A stretch of DNA of 64,000 nucleotides from Armillaria gallica (Eukaryota > Basidiomycota > Agaricomycetes > Agaricales > Physalacriaceae), in the NCBI GenBank assembly GCA_037576215.1, contig JBANDB010000003.1:7564001-7628000 (forward strand), written 5' to 3'. Under the pieces are notes generated by a model. That model saw only the letters and a list, made by a program, of their open reading frames with translations. It was not told the origin of the DNA and did no database searches. Both the position numbers and the translations under genes were made by a program. Numbering within the stretch: position 1 is the stretch's first letter; each line of letters begins with the position of its first letter. This document shows, piece by piece, positions 22,344 through 32,599 of the stretch.

Positions 22344-22529
22344 ATGACGATGGGTTATCTGCAGCAGAGTACGGAGGTAGCCAGTACACAGGAAACATTG
22401 ATACAGAGATACTGGTATGCAAGCCCCCGTGATGATGAACAGAGCGGGATCGCCGGTATGGTTTACCATGGTGACATCGCAACATCATTTTTGACCATGT
22501 CTATTTCCTCGGCCGCGTCAACTAGTTAG
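22344..22529 (+). CDS. Small ORF of the duplicated unit, copy 2 (61 aa)
   Basis: Shares with the ORF at 23915 the blocks QSTEVA, TQET, WYA-PRDDEQ-GIAG and YHGDIAT. The first codons and the C-terminus differ because of indels. Lies divergently from the TATA-bearing minus-strand ORF. Function unknown. Confidence 0.35.
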   Translation: MTMGYLQQSTEVASTQETLIQRYWYASPRDDEQSGIAGMVYHGDIATSFLTMSISSAASTS

Positions 22530-22639
22530 TTGGATGGAGGATATTCCTCAGGAGTGGTGACACATCAGAGAAGTCGGGTAGAAGAGCTACAGAGAATGAT
22601 TGGCGATCTACGGAATGATCGTATAAGCGTGCGCTTGCT

Positions 22640-23150
22640 GCTAAGTAGCTTCTATGCATGATTTCCCTTCAGATCGCCGTACTGAGTGCCTGGCCCGAGC
22701 CTGGAATTCAATTTCAGCCCGATGGAAAATTGCATTGCAGCATATGCGTACAAATCAAGTAAGTTTCTACTGCGAGGGACTTTATTTCCTTCAGAACAAC
22801 GGCAAAATCTCCCTATTGCTACGAAATAGACGAGTCGACAATTCAGTAAATGTTGGGTACGAGACTAGTCTACGAGAATACCTTGTACGTAGGTAGTCTT
22901 AAATGATAAGGGTTCGCTTTACCTCGAAAGGAAAAGTGTGAGTTGTTAATAAGCTGATTAACCTCGCAGGTTCAGCACGCTTTCAAGATCACTCGTAAGT
23001 AATGCGTAGAACACAGTTAATTGATAAAAGTTGTGTTACATTTGCTGTAGTAATAACTATATACTTTCGTGGCTACCGCGGATGACAATCTTCTAGCAAG
23101 TATATAGTCGACTCAGTATGAGTCGTACGACTGCGGTCACAATATTGTAG
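22640..23150. other. Unique spacer between copies 2 and 3 of the duplicated unit
   Basis: One 80-codon plus-strand ORF (22654-22896) has no supporting features. Otherwise nothing recognised. Confidence 0.3.
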
Positions 23151-23202
23151 CTAAAAGGAATTAACATCGTAAGCGTCGTAATGTCGTGAGATAGGAATGA
23201 AT

Positions 23203-23700
23203 TTAGCATATATTGTCGCAGTGTCGTTGGAGGGAAAGGAAGGCTGTAGGGTGATGAAGGGAATACCATAACAGTAATTGCCGTGGCTGGAAAGGCCGGA
23301 GCAGCCGTATATGGTATGAGAACCGCTGACTAACCTTTCTTTTTTTTTTAAGTCTTTTTCGTTCGGATTTGTGAGTCGGGGGTCCAAGAGGAACGTATCT
23401 ATGAGATATTGAGTGGGACATTTTGCCAGTGCTGAACTCGCGTACCCTTGTCTTGACATCGAAGAACTGACCAACATTCAGTACGAGGAAAAACAAAAAA
23501 GCGATCAAACCGTGAACCTGGATGTACCTCCACTGCGAAAGAGACTGTGAGCACTGAGACGCAGATAGTAAATAGGATGGTACCTACCATACAGACATAG
23601 AGATGTCTCGGAGGTGCTGGAAAATGCTGAATTGCATGTCTGCAGTGTGTTCGGTGGGTGGTTTGAACAGAGTAATAGTGTAGTGAGTGAATACGCACCT
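23203..23700 (-). pseudogene. Small hydrophobic-segment gene of the duplicated unit, copy 3
   Basis: The conserved ATG CAA TTC start leads into TGG TAG, so read-through is closed; splicing at GTAGGT...CGCAG gives the wrong phase for the hydrophobic frame. After the shared THKSE the Gly/Pro tail of copies 1 and 2 is replaced by a K/R-rich stretch over an A-tract-like TTTTTTTTT on the plus strand. Judged dead or non-coding. Confidence 0.4.
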
Positions 23701-23709
23701 CATGCGCCG

Positions 23710-23718
23710 CCTTTTATA
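23710..23718 (-). promoter_or_regulatory. TATA box of the duplicated unit, copy 3
   Basis: TATAAAAGG on the minus strand, conserved in all three copies and 197 bp from the divergent ORF at 23915. Confidence 0.6.
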
Positions 23719-23914
23719 CCATAGCATATATTAACGCACATTCCATTCTTGGCAGGCTACAAGTAGGTTGTCATCGCACCGATGTTTCATATACGTAGCG
23801 CATTGTAAATCGTTGGTACGTGTAGCATGTATCGTCGTTGATGACACCGACATCAAAAGGTAAGCTGCCGATCCACCGGTTAGCGTATCATGACCCTAGG
23901 AAGGAGCGGGTTAT

Positions 23915-24082
23915 ATGTACCAGAGTACGGAGGTAGCCAGGACACAGGAAACACCGACACAGGGATCCTGGTATGCAAACCCCCGTGATGATGAACAGGG
24001 CGGGATCGCCGGTCTGCTTTACCATGGTGACATCGCAACATTATTTGTGGATCATGTCTATTTCCTAGGAGGCGTCGGCTAG
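23915..24082 (+). CDS. Small 55-aa ORF of the duplicated unit, copy 3
   Basis: Opens MYQSTEVARTQET and contains WYANPRDDEQGGIAG and YHGDIATLFVDHVYF before TAG. The middle is conserved in the copy at 22344 despite base changes, which hints at protein coding. No known domain, signal peptide or membrane segment was recognised. It is divergent from the small hydrophobic ORF. Confidence 0.35.
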   Translation: MYQSTEVARTQETPTQGSWYANPRDDEQGGIAGLLYHGDIATLFVDHVYFLGGVG

Positions 24083-24339
24083 TTGGTTGGAAGAAGCACA
24101 TTCCTTGGGAGTGTGGACATATCAGAGGAGTCTGCTAGAGGAGCTGTAGGGAACGATTGATGATCTACGGAATAATCGATGAGCCCGTATAAGTGTGCGC
24201 ATGCTGCAAAGATATGCATATCAGTCTCTGTACATGATGTTCAGTCAGATGCCTGACGCGAAAGGCGCTCCTTTGGCTCAATCCTTCAGCGCTCAGCAGT
24301 CGATGCCCGAGGATCGTATCGGCGGCAGCATTCGTCCTC

Positions 24340-25320
24340 TCAGTAGGAATGGTTGAGAATGACGGGGCCTTGATTGCCTAATAGTCTAGCACGCCATCTT
24401 AACGGAGGATCACACGGCATTGACATAAACAAAACCTTCTGTATTGCACATTGAATGTATAGGCGTAGCCGATGCTCGTACGAGAAATGATTCGGGGCTG
24501 GCCGCCGTACATTATTAGTGTTCGTTTTGAACCTATTAAGCGCATCAGAATTGCACGTAAAACGTAAACGTGATACTGACCATTGTTGAAGATACCCAGC
24601 AGATCCTTCGAGCTTCAGCTTCATCTCTGAAACGCAAACACCAGCTAATCGCACAGGGTTCTCCTCTCCAATAAGCACATCTAGGCGACCGTATGTCCCT
24701 GTATCATCAACACCTCGTTGCCCCCATCTTCAACCTACATAGGTATCAAGGTCCGCAAAGTGGAAAAAAGAGAGTCGACTCGCTAGCACGACTGCAATGA
24801 TCTCTTCATGAGCTCCTCGCGTAAGTGTCGTTCTTCTTCGTATCCATCAGCTCCCTGATCCAGGCATGTTTGGCTCGTCCGGCTCTCCAGCTATAAGATA
24901 TCGATGGCGGTGGTTTACGGACTGCGTGAACCTGGGCGATGTTTAGCAGGGAAGAACGCAGCTGCTTGGAGCGTGTGTTTCCCGGCACGGTGAAGGATAG
25001 GATGATTAGCCGTCTCAACGGTTCCACATTCCACGGTCATGCAAGCAATGCATCCCCGTATTTTATCCCGGCCGTATACTGCTGGCGGCAAAAGGAGAGC
25101 GACTTTTGGGATGTCCGTTGCGGTTGGATGCGAACAAGGAAGGAATGGGGCGACGAAGCAGATTATTCTCGAGACACGAGGTTGTTGCTTGGAGGCATAG
25201 ATGAACGTAAACGGTATCGCAGGCTTCGCTAAGCAAATGGATGCGATAGTGAAGCGCTGAGCTATGAACCGAACAACGGCGAAACCTCCGAAACCTGCCC
25301 TAGAGCACACGGAGGCACCG
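24340..25320 (-). pseudogene. Exon-like remnants of an unrecognised gene in block B, copy 3
   Basis: Parallel to 8400-9160: frames AGVCVSEMKLKLEGSAGY (about 24630-24570) and AGRAKHAWIRELMDTKKNDT (about 24890-24830) recur with small changes. They do not assemble into a single open gene. Confidence 0.4.
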
Positions 25321-26373
25321 GACCGTCGGTAGCGCTCTTCCTGTTATTAATATAGCTGTTAGAATTTCGCGCACCGTCACGACCATCACTCGAGCTGTGC
25401 CCGCCTCTCGTCCACGTAAGACCCAGCTGTATCTCGCTAGATATCTGGATTGAGCTTCCAAGTCACACTAGGACTTGGCTAAGGATGACAGGAACCGACT
25501 GTGGCTAGACTTCGAGTACAAGTCAGAAAAGGAGGAAGTATACATTCATACAAAAACTGACCTAGAGGGCACCCCCTTGCAGTTGCAGATAAGGTCAAGT
25601 TGCAGTGCGATGATCAGTGGATTGTGTTATTGGGGCAGGGAAGAACAAACGATTTAGTCGGCGCCTCTGGTTTTCCGAATCTTGGACGTGTCCTTGTCAT
25701 TCCATTTGTACTCGAAAATATTTCGTGCCTCGACTAGGGGTGCTGCGAGATAACAACCTCGTGAGTGTAAGGTGCAGTATTTGAGGCATTCGTCACATAC
25801 CGTAGATGGCTGAACCGTGTTCGTCTGCATGTCCTTTCTCCATGCCCTTCCGCTCCCTTCCTCCTACCGGTGAGCATTCTTCGGTAATATGGGTTGAAAT
25901 GTGATCGCCAGAGGGTGATAACGACACTCAGATTGGTTATTCCTACGTTCCTTTCGGCAGACAAAATCGGCGCGGGACTGAACAAAGAGTATTTTATGAG
26001 GAAGGCAAAAAGAGCGGAAGAAAACATTTACCGGCCACGAGATGAAACATTTCCCCCGCCGCGTCTACAGTCGACCGAAACGATAGGACAGTTACATTGT
26101 CGTTCTTCTGCCATATTCACGATGCCGCAGTAGAAACGGGAAGAAAGGAAGTCCGTCCATGACCATAATAACCTTCCTCGGTCACCGGTTCCAATCAGCC
26201 ATTATTGTGAGGCTCTGAGGGGGAAACGCAGATACTCGTCTGAACGTCCTAGGCAACGCGATGTTCATTACGACTTTCGAGTGAGATATCGGCCTGGAAC
26301 CAGGAGGTACGTGGGACCTTGGTCGGACCGGATCTCAGAAGTTTAATAATCTCGAAACGGCAATCACACGCAC

Positions 26374-26395
26374 CACGTGATTAACATTATATATT
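26374..26395 (+). promoter_or_regulatory. E-box and TATA-like element of the CXC gene
   Basis: CACGTG at 26374-26379 followed by TATATATT at 26388-26395, about 55-70 bp before the ATG. The CACGTG box is kept in dead copies b, d and f (near 1779, 10723 and 29293), which shows how far each duplication extended. A bHLH-type regulator is possible but inferred. Confidence 0.5.
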
Positions 26396-26446
26396 CTAGA
26401 CGCGTCGCCGTTAGTCATCCGATTCTCCATCGTTCTTCTCACCACC

Positions 26447-27144
26447 ATGGCCATCCTCGTCTGCCAAGTCTGTGATGCTCAAGATATTTTCGAATTCCAA
26501 CACCCTTACATCCGCGACTCCCTTGGGCGCATTGTCAAAGAAGGCCCATGGACCTTTGATCCGGAGACAGGGCGCTGCGTGAGAGACGAGACGAAGCCGG
26601 ATGCCCGTCCTGACCCGTACGACTGTGATATCTGCTGGTGAGCACCATATTTCCTTGCTCTCAATCTAAGTCTCATGCCACTGTCGCAGGGACGATGCCA
26701 TGGTCGTCTACTCCACCGAACCTCCCCCAGGTGCGTCTGCTCCGGACGTCCAAGGCAGCGAGCAGCACGTATGGAAACTGCGGCCTGGTGAGAAGCCCTG
26801 CACGTGCAAAGAAGGATGTTACCTCCAATGGAGCGGTGTTGGGGGATGTGGATGTGCTAATAATGGAGGCGCGTGTTCTGTTCTCTGCGGGTGTGGCGGC
26901 CGGTGAGTCGCGTCTTCTTCTGCCCCCGCTAAAAATGACGTCATCTATTTTTAGAGCCGACGATAGCAATTGCATGAGCCCGTACACTCCCCCACCCGAT
27001 GCTGACCCAGGCAACACGTCGTGCGAGTGCGTCGGCGGGTGCTTTCCGTATCGTACCCGTTCTGGACGACCCTGCACTTGCGCGTCTCTTGCAATTGGAT
27101 GTACGGATACATGCGGCTGCCGAGGTAGCTGCCATCGCGGCTGA
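26447..27144 (+). CDS. Cysteine-rich protein with two tandem CXC (tesmin/TSO1-like) motifs, intact copy e
   Basis: Three exons (26447-26637, 26690-26902, 26955-27144), two 52-nt GT-AG introns, 197 aa, 23 Cys. Residues 1-63: N-terminal region with CQVC and CDIC pairs. About 98-133: CTCKEGC...CGCANNGGACSVLCGC. About 155-197: CECVGGC...CTCASLAIGCTDTCGC and C. The two blocks share the spacing C-x-C-x3-C-x9/10-C-x-C-x6-C-x3-C-x-C, and KPCTCK resembles the opening of the CXC domain of tesmin/TSO1 proteins, which bind zinc and DNA. The match is by motif only; a metallothionein-like or other metal-binding role is equally possible. There is no signal peptide. It is the only one of six copies with an open frame. 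Confidence 0.75.
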
Positions 27145-27487
27145 TCTCCCTGGACATCGCACGGCTTTTGACTTCGCCATTGTAATTTGATGGATAGTAT
27201 AAAGGGTGGTGACCTAATTGGACTTAGGTCACTATAATCTTATCCTATTTCTCTTCTCTAGTATATATAGCCTACATCTATATATTATGTTTTTTTGTTT
27301 TTTACCATCTCGTTCACGTAACGTAGTCTGCCATATACATTTGGTCCACATTACTCGCGTGACGCAAGATATAAGGATTTTTACAGATAGTTACCAATTC
27401 AATGTATTTCCCTTCACGATCAATCCACTGAGACACATGGTATGCTATATCGTGTAAAAGAAATTACGCACAGCACAAGAATTGAAT

Positions 27488-27554
27488 CTCTGATCAGTAT
27501 TCGAACCTGTTTATTTCAGCCCGGAAGCTTGAGACCCTTAGATTACCACCAGAG
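27488..27554 (-). repeat. tRNA-derived SINE-like head, family 1
   Basis: Minus-strand CTCTGGTGGTAATCTAAG, B box GGTTCGAATAC and closing CTGATCAGAG that pairs with the start. Confidence 0.55.
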
Positions 27555-27966
27555 TGACCATGACTTGATTAACTTAGTATAGACCTCACGACGAAACTGA
27601 ATCAATTAACAAATTACTTCCTCCAACTGTTGGGATCTGAGAGATTAAGCATTACCAAGTGGGGCCGGATCTCCGGTATTGATATTGACAGATTCGGCAT
27701 AATCGTGTGTCCCATACACGCTATCATTATAACAGTCATTTATGAGGATGGTACGAGTAAGATAACTTCCAACGCAGTGTTCATGCTGGGTTCCACTACT
27801 CCCGGATTCAAAAAGTTCGTGGCGCAGAACGCGTTTTCGTTCAACGGTGATACAGAGAGGAAACGAGTTGGCGACGACTCGGAGCAAACAAGAATCGTGA
27901 CAAAAGTCAGGTCTTCAGCTTAGCTCCAGGACTCAACCCCACTCAAAAAACCAGTGCAAACATGGA

Positions 27967-28025
27967 ATTTCCGATCGGGATTCGAATCCAAGTCTTGCAG
28001 CTAGATTAATGCTAATCCCGCCAGC
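27967..28025 (-). repeat. tRNA-derived SINE-like head, family 2
   Basis: Minus-strand GGATTAGCATTAATCTAG, B box GGATTCGAATCCC and the GATCGGAAA tail. Partner of 1048-1108. Confidence 0.5.
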
Positions 28026-29315
28026 CAATGAAGCTAAGCTTGAAGTACGGAGCATGAAGCTGAAGGGCCAAGCACGACCACGTGACAGAGAAACGAACCT
28101 CACAAAGTACTTAGCCTGTAAAAAGGTAGCGAAAGAATGGTACCGAGGCACAAAAAAACCTTTTCCAAAACCTTTCAGCAACATTTCATGCTCACGAAAT
28201 AGCCGCTAAGCCACCACAGAACACCAAGATTTGTCATAATCTCCCATCTGTTCTGTACCAACCCAACGTCGGCTGCCAAGAATACTCGAGACCATTTGAG
28301 TTCGCTTGACCTGTTTGGTCTCGACGGAGTTGTACGCTCTCGGGCTTGGAAAGACCCCAGTCATGACAAAGCGGTCAGAGTGATGGAGCAGAAAGTTCAT
28401 ATACGGATAAACGGAGCACGAAAAGACCATTGTCAAGCTAGGGCGGGCGAGCACTCAGCGTTCAACATCAGTGCTAATAAAGCATAGAAGAGTCGCTCAC
28501 AATTTTCTCTTTAAATGAGCAGAGCTAACGTGAGGAGTATGGCATCGATACCCGAATTATCAGTGTCGCATCTGAAAGGGACGGACTTGACGAGGAATGG
28601 CAACTTACGGGACGAAGAAAACACATGCAGAACTTCCGTCCAGCCCACGGGCTAGAAGGCTTCCACAGCAAAAGCTGAGTGTGCTGTCCATGTACGCACG
28701 CATATCGCTGAAGGTAAGAATTGATTCTCTGTATTCGCAAGCGCGGTGCCATGGTATCAGGCGGCTAGTCCTGGTTGGCGTAGGTCTGCACTCTTCAATG
28801 GGTCACTAGCGTCAAATGCGGATGATGTGCCCACATCTACGGTGTTCGCTGGTTTGGGGAGAAACGGGCTGAGACGGGCGCACCGCTCTGCCGACTAGAT
28901 CGTGACGAAGCGGTTCATGGCGTCGTTGAGAGCTCTGAGGTGAAGTATTCTTAGTGTGCCAGGGAGTCACCTCCTAGGCAAGCGGGAAATAGTGCAGTTT
29001 CGTTGACGCATTCGAGTGAGATATAGCTCGCAAACTAGGTTTTGTAGATGGAAAGGCATTATTCAAGTCGACGATGGTAATCAAACACTGAAAATAGTCA
29101 GAAAATGGGGGGGGGGGGAAGTGATGGCAAAGTCATGCACTAGTGTTCTTGACCTGTAGGTCTCCTTTCCAGCGCCTTGGTTTGTCCGCTAGCAGATACG
29201 GTTCCAGATAGGTATCCACGATTCGAGTGTATAGTTGACTGACGTTTTGGGCAGAAATTTGAAAGGCCTCGAAATAGCAGTCACACGCCCCACGTGATTC
29301 AGAGTCACTGCCGAG

Positions 29316-30369
29316 AGGACCCCCAATTATCCCTATAGAGGTCGGTACGCCAAAATTGCCCATTTCAAAAATTTGTCCGAACTTTGCCTGAATGCATCCA
29401 TCCGGAAATTTTCGTCCGAACTTTTGTTCCGACCTCCAAAAAAATCCTCAAAAATCACCGAAAATCGCTAAAAATCCCAAAATTATACAGACGTCTAAAT
29501 ACAGCGTAGTTATCGATCTTCTCCATCGCTTGTATTGTAATGTGCCTGTTCCTTCCTCCGCACCATATCCAAGCTGATTACTGCCTTCAAAATCCCGAAA
29601 TCTTTACAGAAATGAAACAAAACACCAGGGTACAGGATTTATTAAGATACAATGTATTGGTCTAAATGCCAAGTAGCACGCAATATATTATCCGAACTTC
29701 CGTTCCGACATTGTGGGTTTGTCCTCCATCGTCCGAACACAAAATCCGACCTACAAAGTCAGAGGGTCAAAATTGCCCGAACTTTGTGCCGACCTCAGTG
29801 ACTAAGAAGGCCAAATCTGTCCGAACTTTCCGATCGACCTATATAGGGATACTGTACTATTACGACCGTGTATTCACATAACGCGTAACAAGGACTCGTA
29901 ATGTGAATATCTGTGAAGATCATAACGCGTAACATGGCCCAGTGAAGATGGTACATATTGTATCTGTACACGGCTTTTTTCGCAGCCAAAACCAAAAATT
30001 TCGCATGAATTTCGCACTGCCGTGCATTATAATACCTATGGCGAGGTGGAGGTACTGTGCTCCAGATTTTCCGCCATTTGATCCATTCTTCGCCTTTGAA
30101 TGCACTCATTGTGTCTGTTAGATGGCAGGAGGAATAGGTAGTCAGTCCGTAGCAGTCGGTCTCCATTGGATCTTTTTTCATTTCTAATTTAAGCCGGATT
30201 GGATACATCTAATCAGATACATTGCATGTAATACCTGCTGACAAAATGAAGATCTACTTTGACCATAACGCGCGACGCCCGCTCGTGAAGATCTGTTCCA
30301 GTGAAGATCCGCATAACGCGTAACATGGTGTGAAGATCCGGTCGTAATAGTACAGTATTTGGGGGTCCT
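29316..30369. mobile_element. hAT-like MITE with 8-bp target duplication (outer element)
   Basis: Termini are inverted repeats AGGACCCCCAA / TTGGGGGTCCT. Both sides carry the 8-bp direct repeat CTGCCGAG (29308-29315 and 30370-30377), while the related sites at 1805 and 10742 have no insertion. After removing the nested element, the inverted repeat extends through ACTGTACTATTACGACCG. Subterminal CATAACGCG(T)AACA motifs recur near both ends. About 530 bp without the inner element and no coding capacity. The 8-bp duplication points to the hAT superfamily. Confidence 0.85.
29330..29849. mobile_element. TA-flanked MITE nested in the outer element
   Basis: Begins TCCCTATAGAGGTCGG and ends CCGATCGACCTATATAGGGA, imperfect inverted repeats, with TA on each side (29328-29329 and 29850-29851). 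Removing it restores the outer terminus seen at the other end. About 520 bp, AT-rich, with recurring CCGAACTT words and no ORF of note. TA duplication suggests Tc1/mariner or a related superfamily. Confidence 0.8.
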
Positions 30370-31024
30370 CTGCCGAGTCCTCCGAGTCGGTCCCGCCGCC
30401 CGATGCCATCCTCTTCTTGCCATCAAATAAATCTTCGTCAAGTTATATCACCCTTGCGACCAACTTCTGAGGCCATCATCAAAAGAAAACCCATGAACTT
30501 TGACCCAAAGACAGGGTGCTGCATGAACTAGGCAAGAACTAGGTTGTCTTGAGCAGTAAGTCGACTCGTACCACTGAGTATGATATCTGCGGCGAGTGGG
30601 CGCCATGCTGCCTTTTTCAAAATCGACATCTTACGTCCTTGTCACAGGGACTTTGCCATAGTCGTCTACTCCTCCGAACTTCGTCTGCTCCGAACAGCGA
30701 GCAGTACGTATGGAAACTGCGCCCTTTGTGCTTGTCAAAGTGGATCTGGATGTGCTAATAATGGACATGCCTCCTCACCTCTATGCGGGTGTGGTAGACG
30801 GTGAGTCGCATCTCCTCCTGCCCCTTACTGATAACATTTGTTTTAGCGCTGATGATAGCCCCCCTACACTCCTCCGCCTGACCCTGATCCAGGAAACACG
30901 ATGTGTAAAGGAATTGGCGACTGCTTTACATGTCGTACCCGTTCTAGATGACCTTGCGCTTGCGCCTCTCTCGCAATCGAGTAGCTGCTATCACAGATCC
31001 CCATATGATTAACCGCAATCATGG

Positions 31025-31086
31025 TCTGGTAGGTAGTTTAAAGGTACCAAGCTTCTGGGTTTAGACAGGTTCGAGTCCTGATCAGA
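31025..31086 (+). repeat. tRNA-derived SINE-like head, family 1, plus strand
   Basis: TCTGGTAGGTAGTTTAAAGG start pairs with the ATCAGA end; GGTA/TACC D-stem, CAGG/CCTG T-stem and perfect B box GGTTCGAGTCC. The anticodon stem is degenerate. Confidence 0.6.
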
Positions 31087-31620
31087 TATTTCGTACTCTT
31101 CATCTGTTTTTGTATAAGTTAAGTCGGCCACGTTTTGCTCACACCGTACCCGATGTCGAAGGGTAAAATCCACCGAATATGTATCTGCATGTTTACGATG
31201 GCAGCGTCAAGAGCCTCAGACTTTGGGTATGTTAATCACCCTATAGGCCGCAGAACGAAGCGCGAAGCTAGCTGGCCAGTTTCTCCCTACTGTAGAGAGC
31301 TTAAGAGTTGCCATATGGTATGAGGATATGGACGATATCGCTTCATGAAATGCCCTGGTAGCTACTTAATGCCAATTCACAGATATCAATTCTGTTCTTT
31401 GTGTGTATCTTGTACATGCTACCAATAGCGCATGCAGAGCGGTATGAATGAAACAACAGCAAGTCCGCGCGTGCTGAACACCACTACTAGTACTTAGTTC
31501 GATTTCGACTCAAAGTCCATGGCCCGATGGAGCACGCAGAATCGAGTGGTGCGCACACAATACATAGCATAGATAAGATTATCAGTACGACTCAAAGATT
31601 CAGGTCAATCAAAGAGTCTT

Positions 31621-31683
31621 TTCCGGGACTCGAACCCAGGACTGGATTATGGAACTCGTGTTAACCTGTCCATCATCCCACCA
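31621..31683 (-). repeat. tRNA-derived SINE-like head, family 3
   Basis: Minus-strand TGGTGGGATGATGGACAGG and CTGGGTTCGAGTCCCGG; better preserved than its partner at 11991-12053. Confidence 0.5.
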
Positions 31684-31974
31684 CGCATTTTTTCTGTAAC
31701 AGGAAGACGACATCGCTAGCGAAGGCATCCGGCACCTGATTAACCTATCGCCAGGTGTGCGCCTTGAATAAACTCGGTGTACACGAGAAAACCAATCCAC
31801 CCAGGTCAATCATCGCAGTCCAAGTGTCAGCACAAACAGCCAATTCAATTTCAAACGGCCTATATCCTACTAACAATTAATGACCGACCATGGCGTGAAC
31901 GAACTAACCCATACCGAATATGAGAAACAAATTGCAATCAAAAACGAACTTCTTTCTAGGAGACTAGGACTCCA

Positions 31975-32030
31975 TTTTCTGATCGGGACTTGTACCCAAA
32001 TCCTTCGGCCAGGTGAATGCCGGTATCACG
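31975..32030 (-). repeat. tRNA-derived SINE-like head, family 2
   Basis: Degraded partner of 12334-12392; the B box is GGTACAAGTCC. Confidence 0.45.
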
Positions 32031-32478
32031 AATAGACTAAACTCATCAGCCTGGAAGGTCTTTACACCCATCGTCAGGTTCCGTGATCTTGGCAGAGAAA
32101 CGAGCGGGTACCTCACAAGTTGGCGTGAAAGGCGGAAAGATCCTGAAAGAAAACATACGAAGGGCCAAGAAAAGAATCGATAACCATATAAGTACAAGAG
32201 ATAACGACTAAGCTACTAAGGAACGTGATGAAAATCGATAATCTTCCATCTGTTGACCATTACTAACCGTGGTAAAAAAAAAAAAGCAGCTGGGAGGTAC
32301 CGGTAGTCGATCGGGTCTTCTCTCCGGTAAGTATCCTCTCGCCAGGCCACCGACTTCGAGGAAGGGGATTGATTTGAGCTATGGAGTGGAACACTCCGTC
32401 AAAGTCTATGATACACTAGTCAAACAAAGCAGTACTTGGACAACAAAAAAACAAAAAGGTTATGCAATGTTCATCTGA

Positions 32479-32570
32479 GGTCTCCAGTTGGGATTCGAAC
32501 CCAGCTTTCGGCCGACACTGGCTATCTCAACATTTCAGGCACACGTGTTAACCCATGTACTACCAGAGAC
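32479..32570 (-). repeat. tRNA-derived SINE-like head, family 4
   Basis: Minus-strand GTCTCTGGTAGTACATGG ... GGGTTCGAATCCC ... GGAGACC. Ends can pair (GTCTC/GAGAC) and the B box is perfect, but about 92 nt separate the ends. Relative at 44693-44793. Confidence 0.6.
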
Positions 32571-32599
32571 GATTCGATCTAACAGTTCATTAATAATAC

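Larger units (their letters stand above)
23370..25860. repeat. Segmental duplication block B, copy 3 (partner 7230-9800)
   Basis: See the partner block. Here block B is followed by about 700 bp absent from the other copy and then by the intact CXC gene, so this arrangement is probably the older one. Confidence 0.8.
27190..29110. repeat. Segmental duplication block C, copy 2 (partner 126-1650)
   Basis: Follows the intact CXC gene exactly as block 126-1650 follows dead copy a. Includes two tRNA-like segments and a 12-G run at 29107-29118. The stretch 28000-28490 is longer here than in the partner. No gene supported. Confidence 0.75.
29270..30985 (+). pseudogene. CXC-type gene, dead copy f, split by nested MITEs
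   Basis: The promoter with its CACGTG box (about 29293) is separated from exon-1 sequence by the insertion at 29316-30369. Exon 2 (about 30650-30800) keeps C-A-C-Q-S-G-S-G-C-A-N-N-G and C-G-C-G. Exon 3 has an extra C in a C run (about 30860), so the frame shifts, and has TGA in place of the shared CGA codon. Close relative of copy d. Confidence 0.7.
30550..32470. repeat. Segmental duplication block E, copy 2 (partner 11000-12860)
   Basis: Near-continuous match to the partner. An extra plus-strand tRNA-like segment (31025-31086) lies here and not in the partner, so it may have inserted after the duplication. Confidence 0.8.

Noticed and set aside
26638..27144. Single 168-codon ORF reading through both introns of the CXC gene
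   Set aside because: It is open by chance over intron 2 and differs from the spliced frame; the spliced product has regular cysteine spacing.
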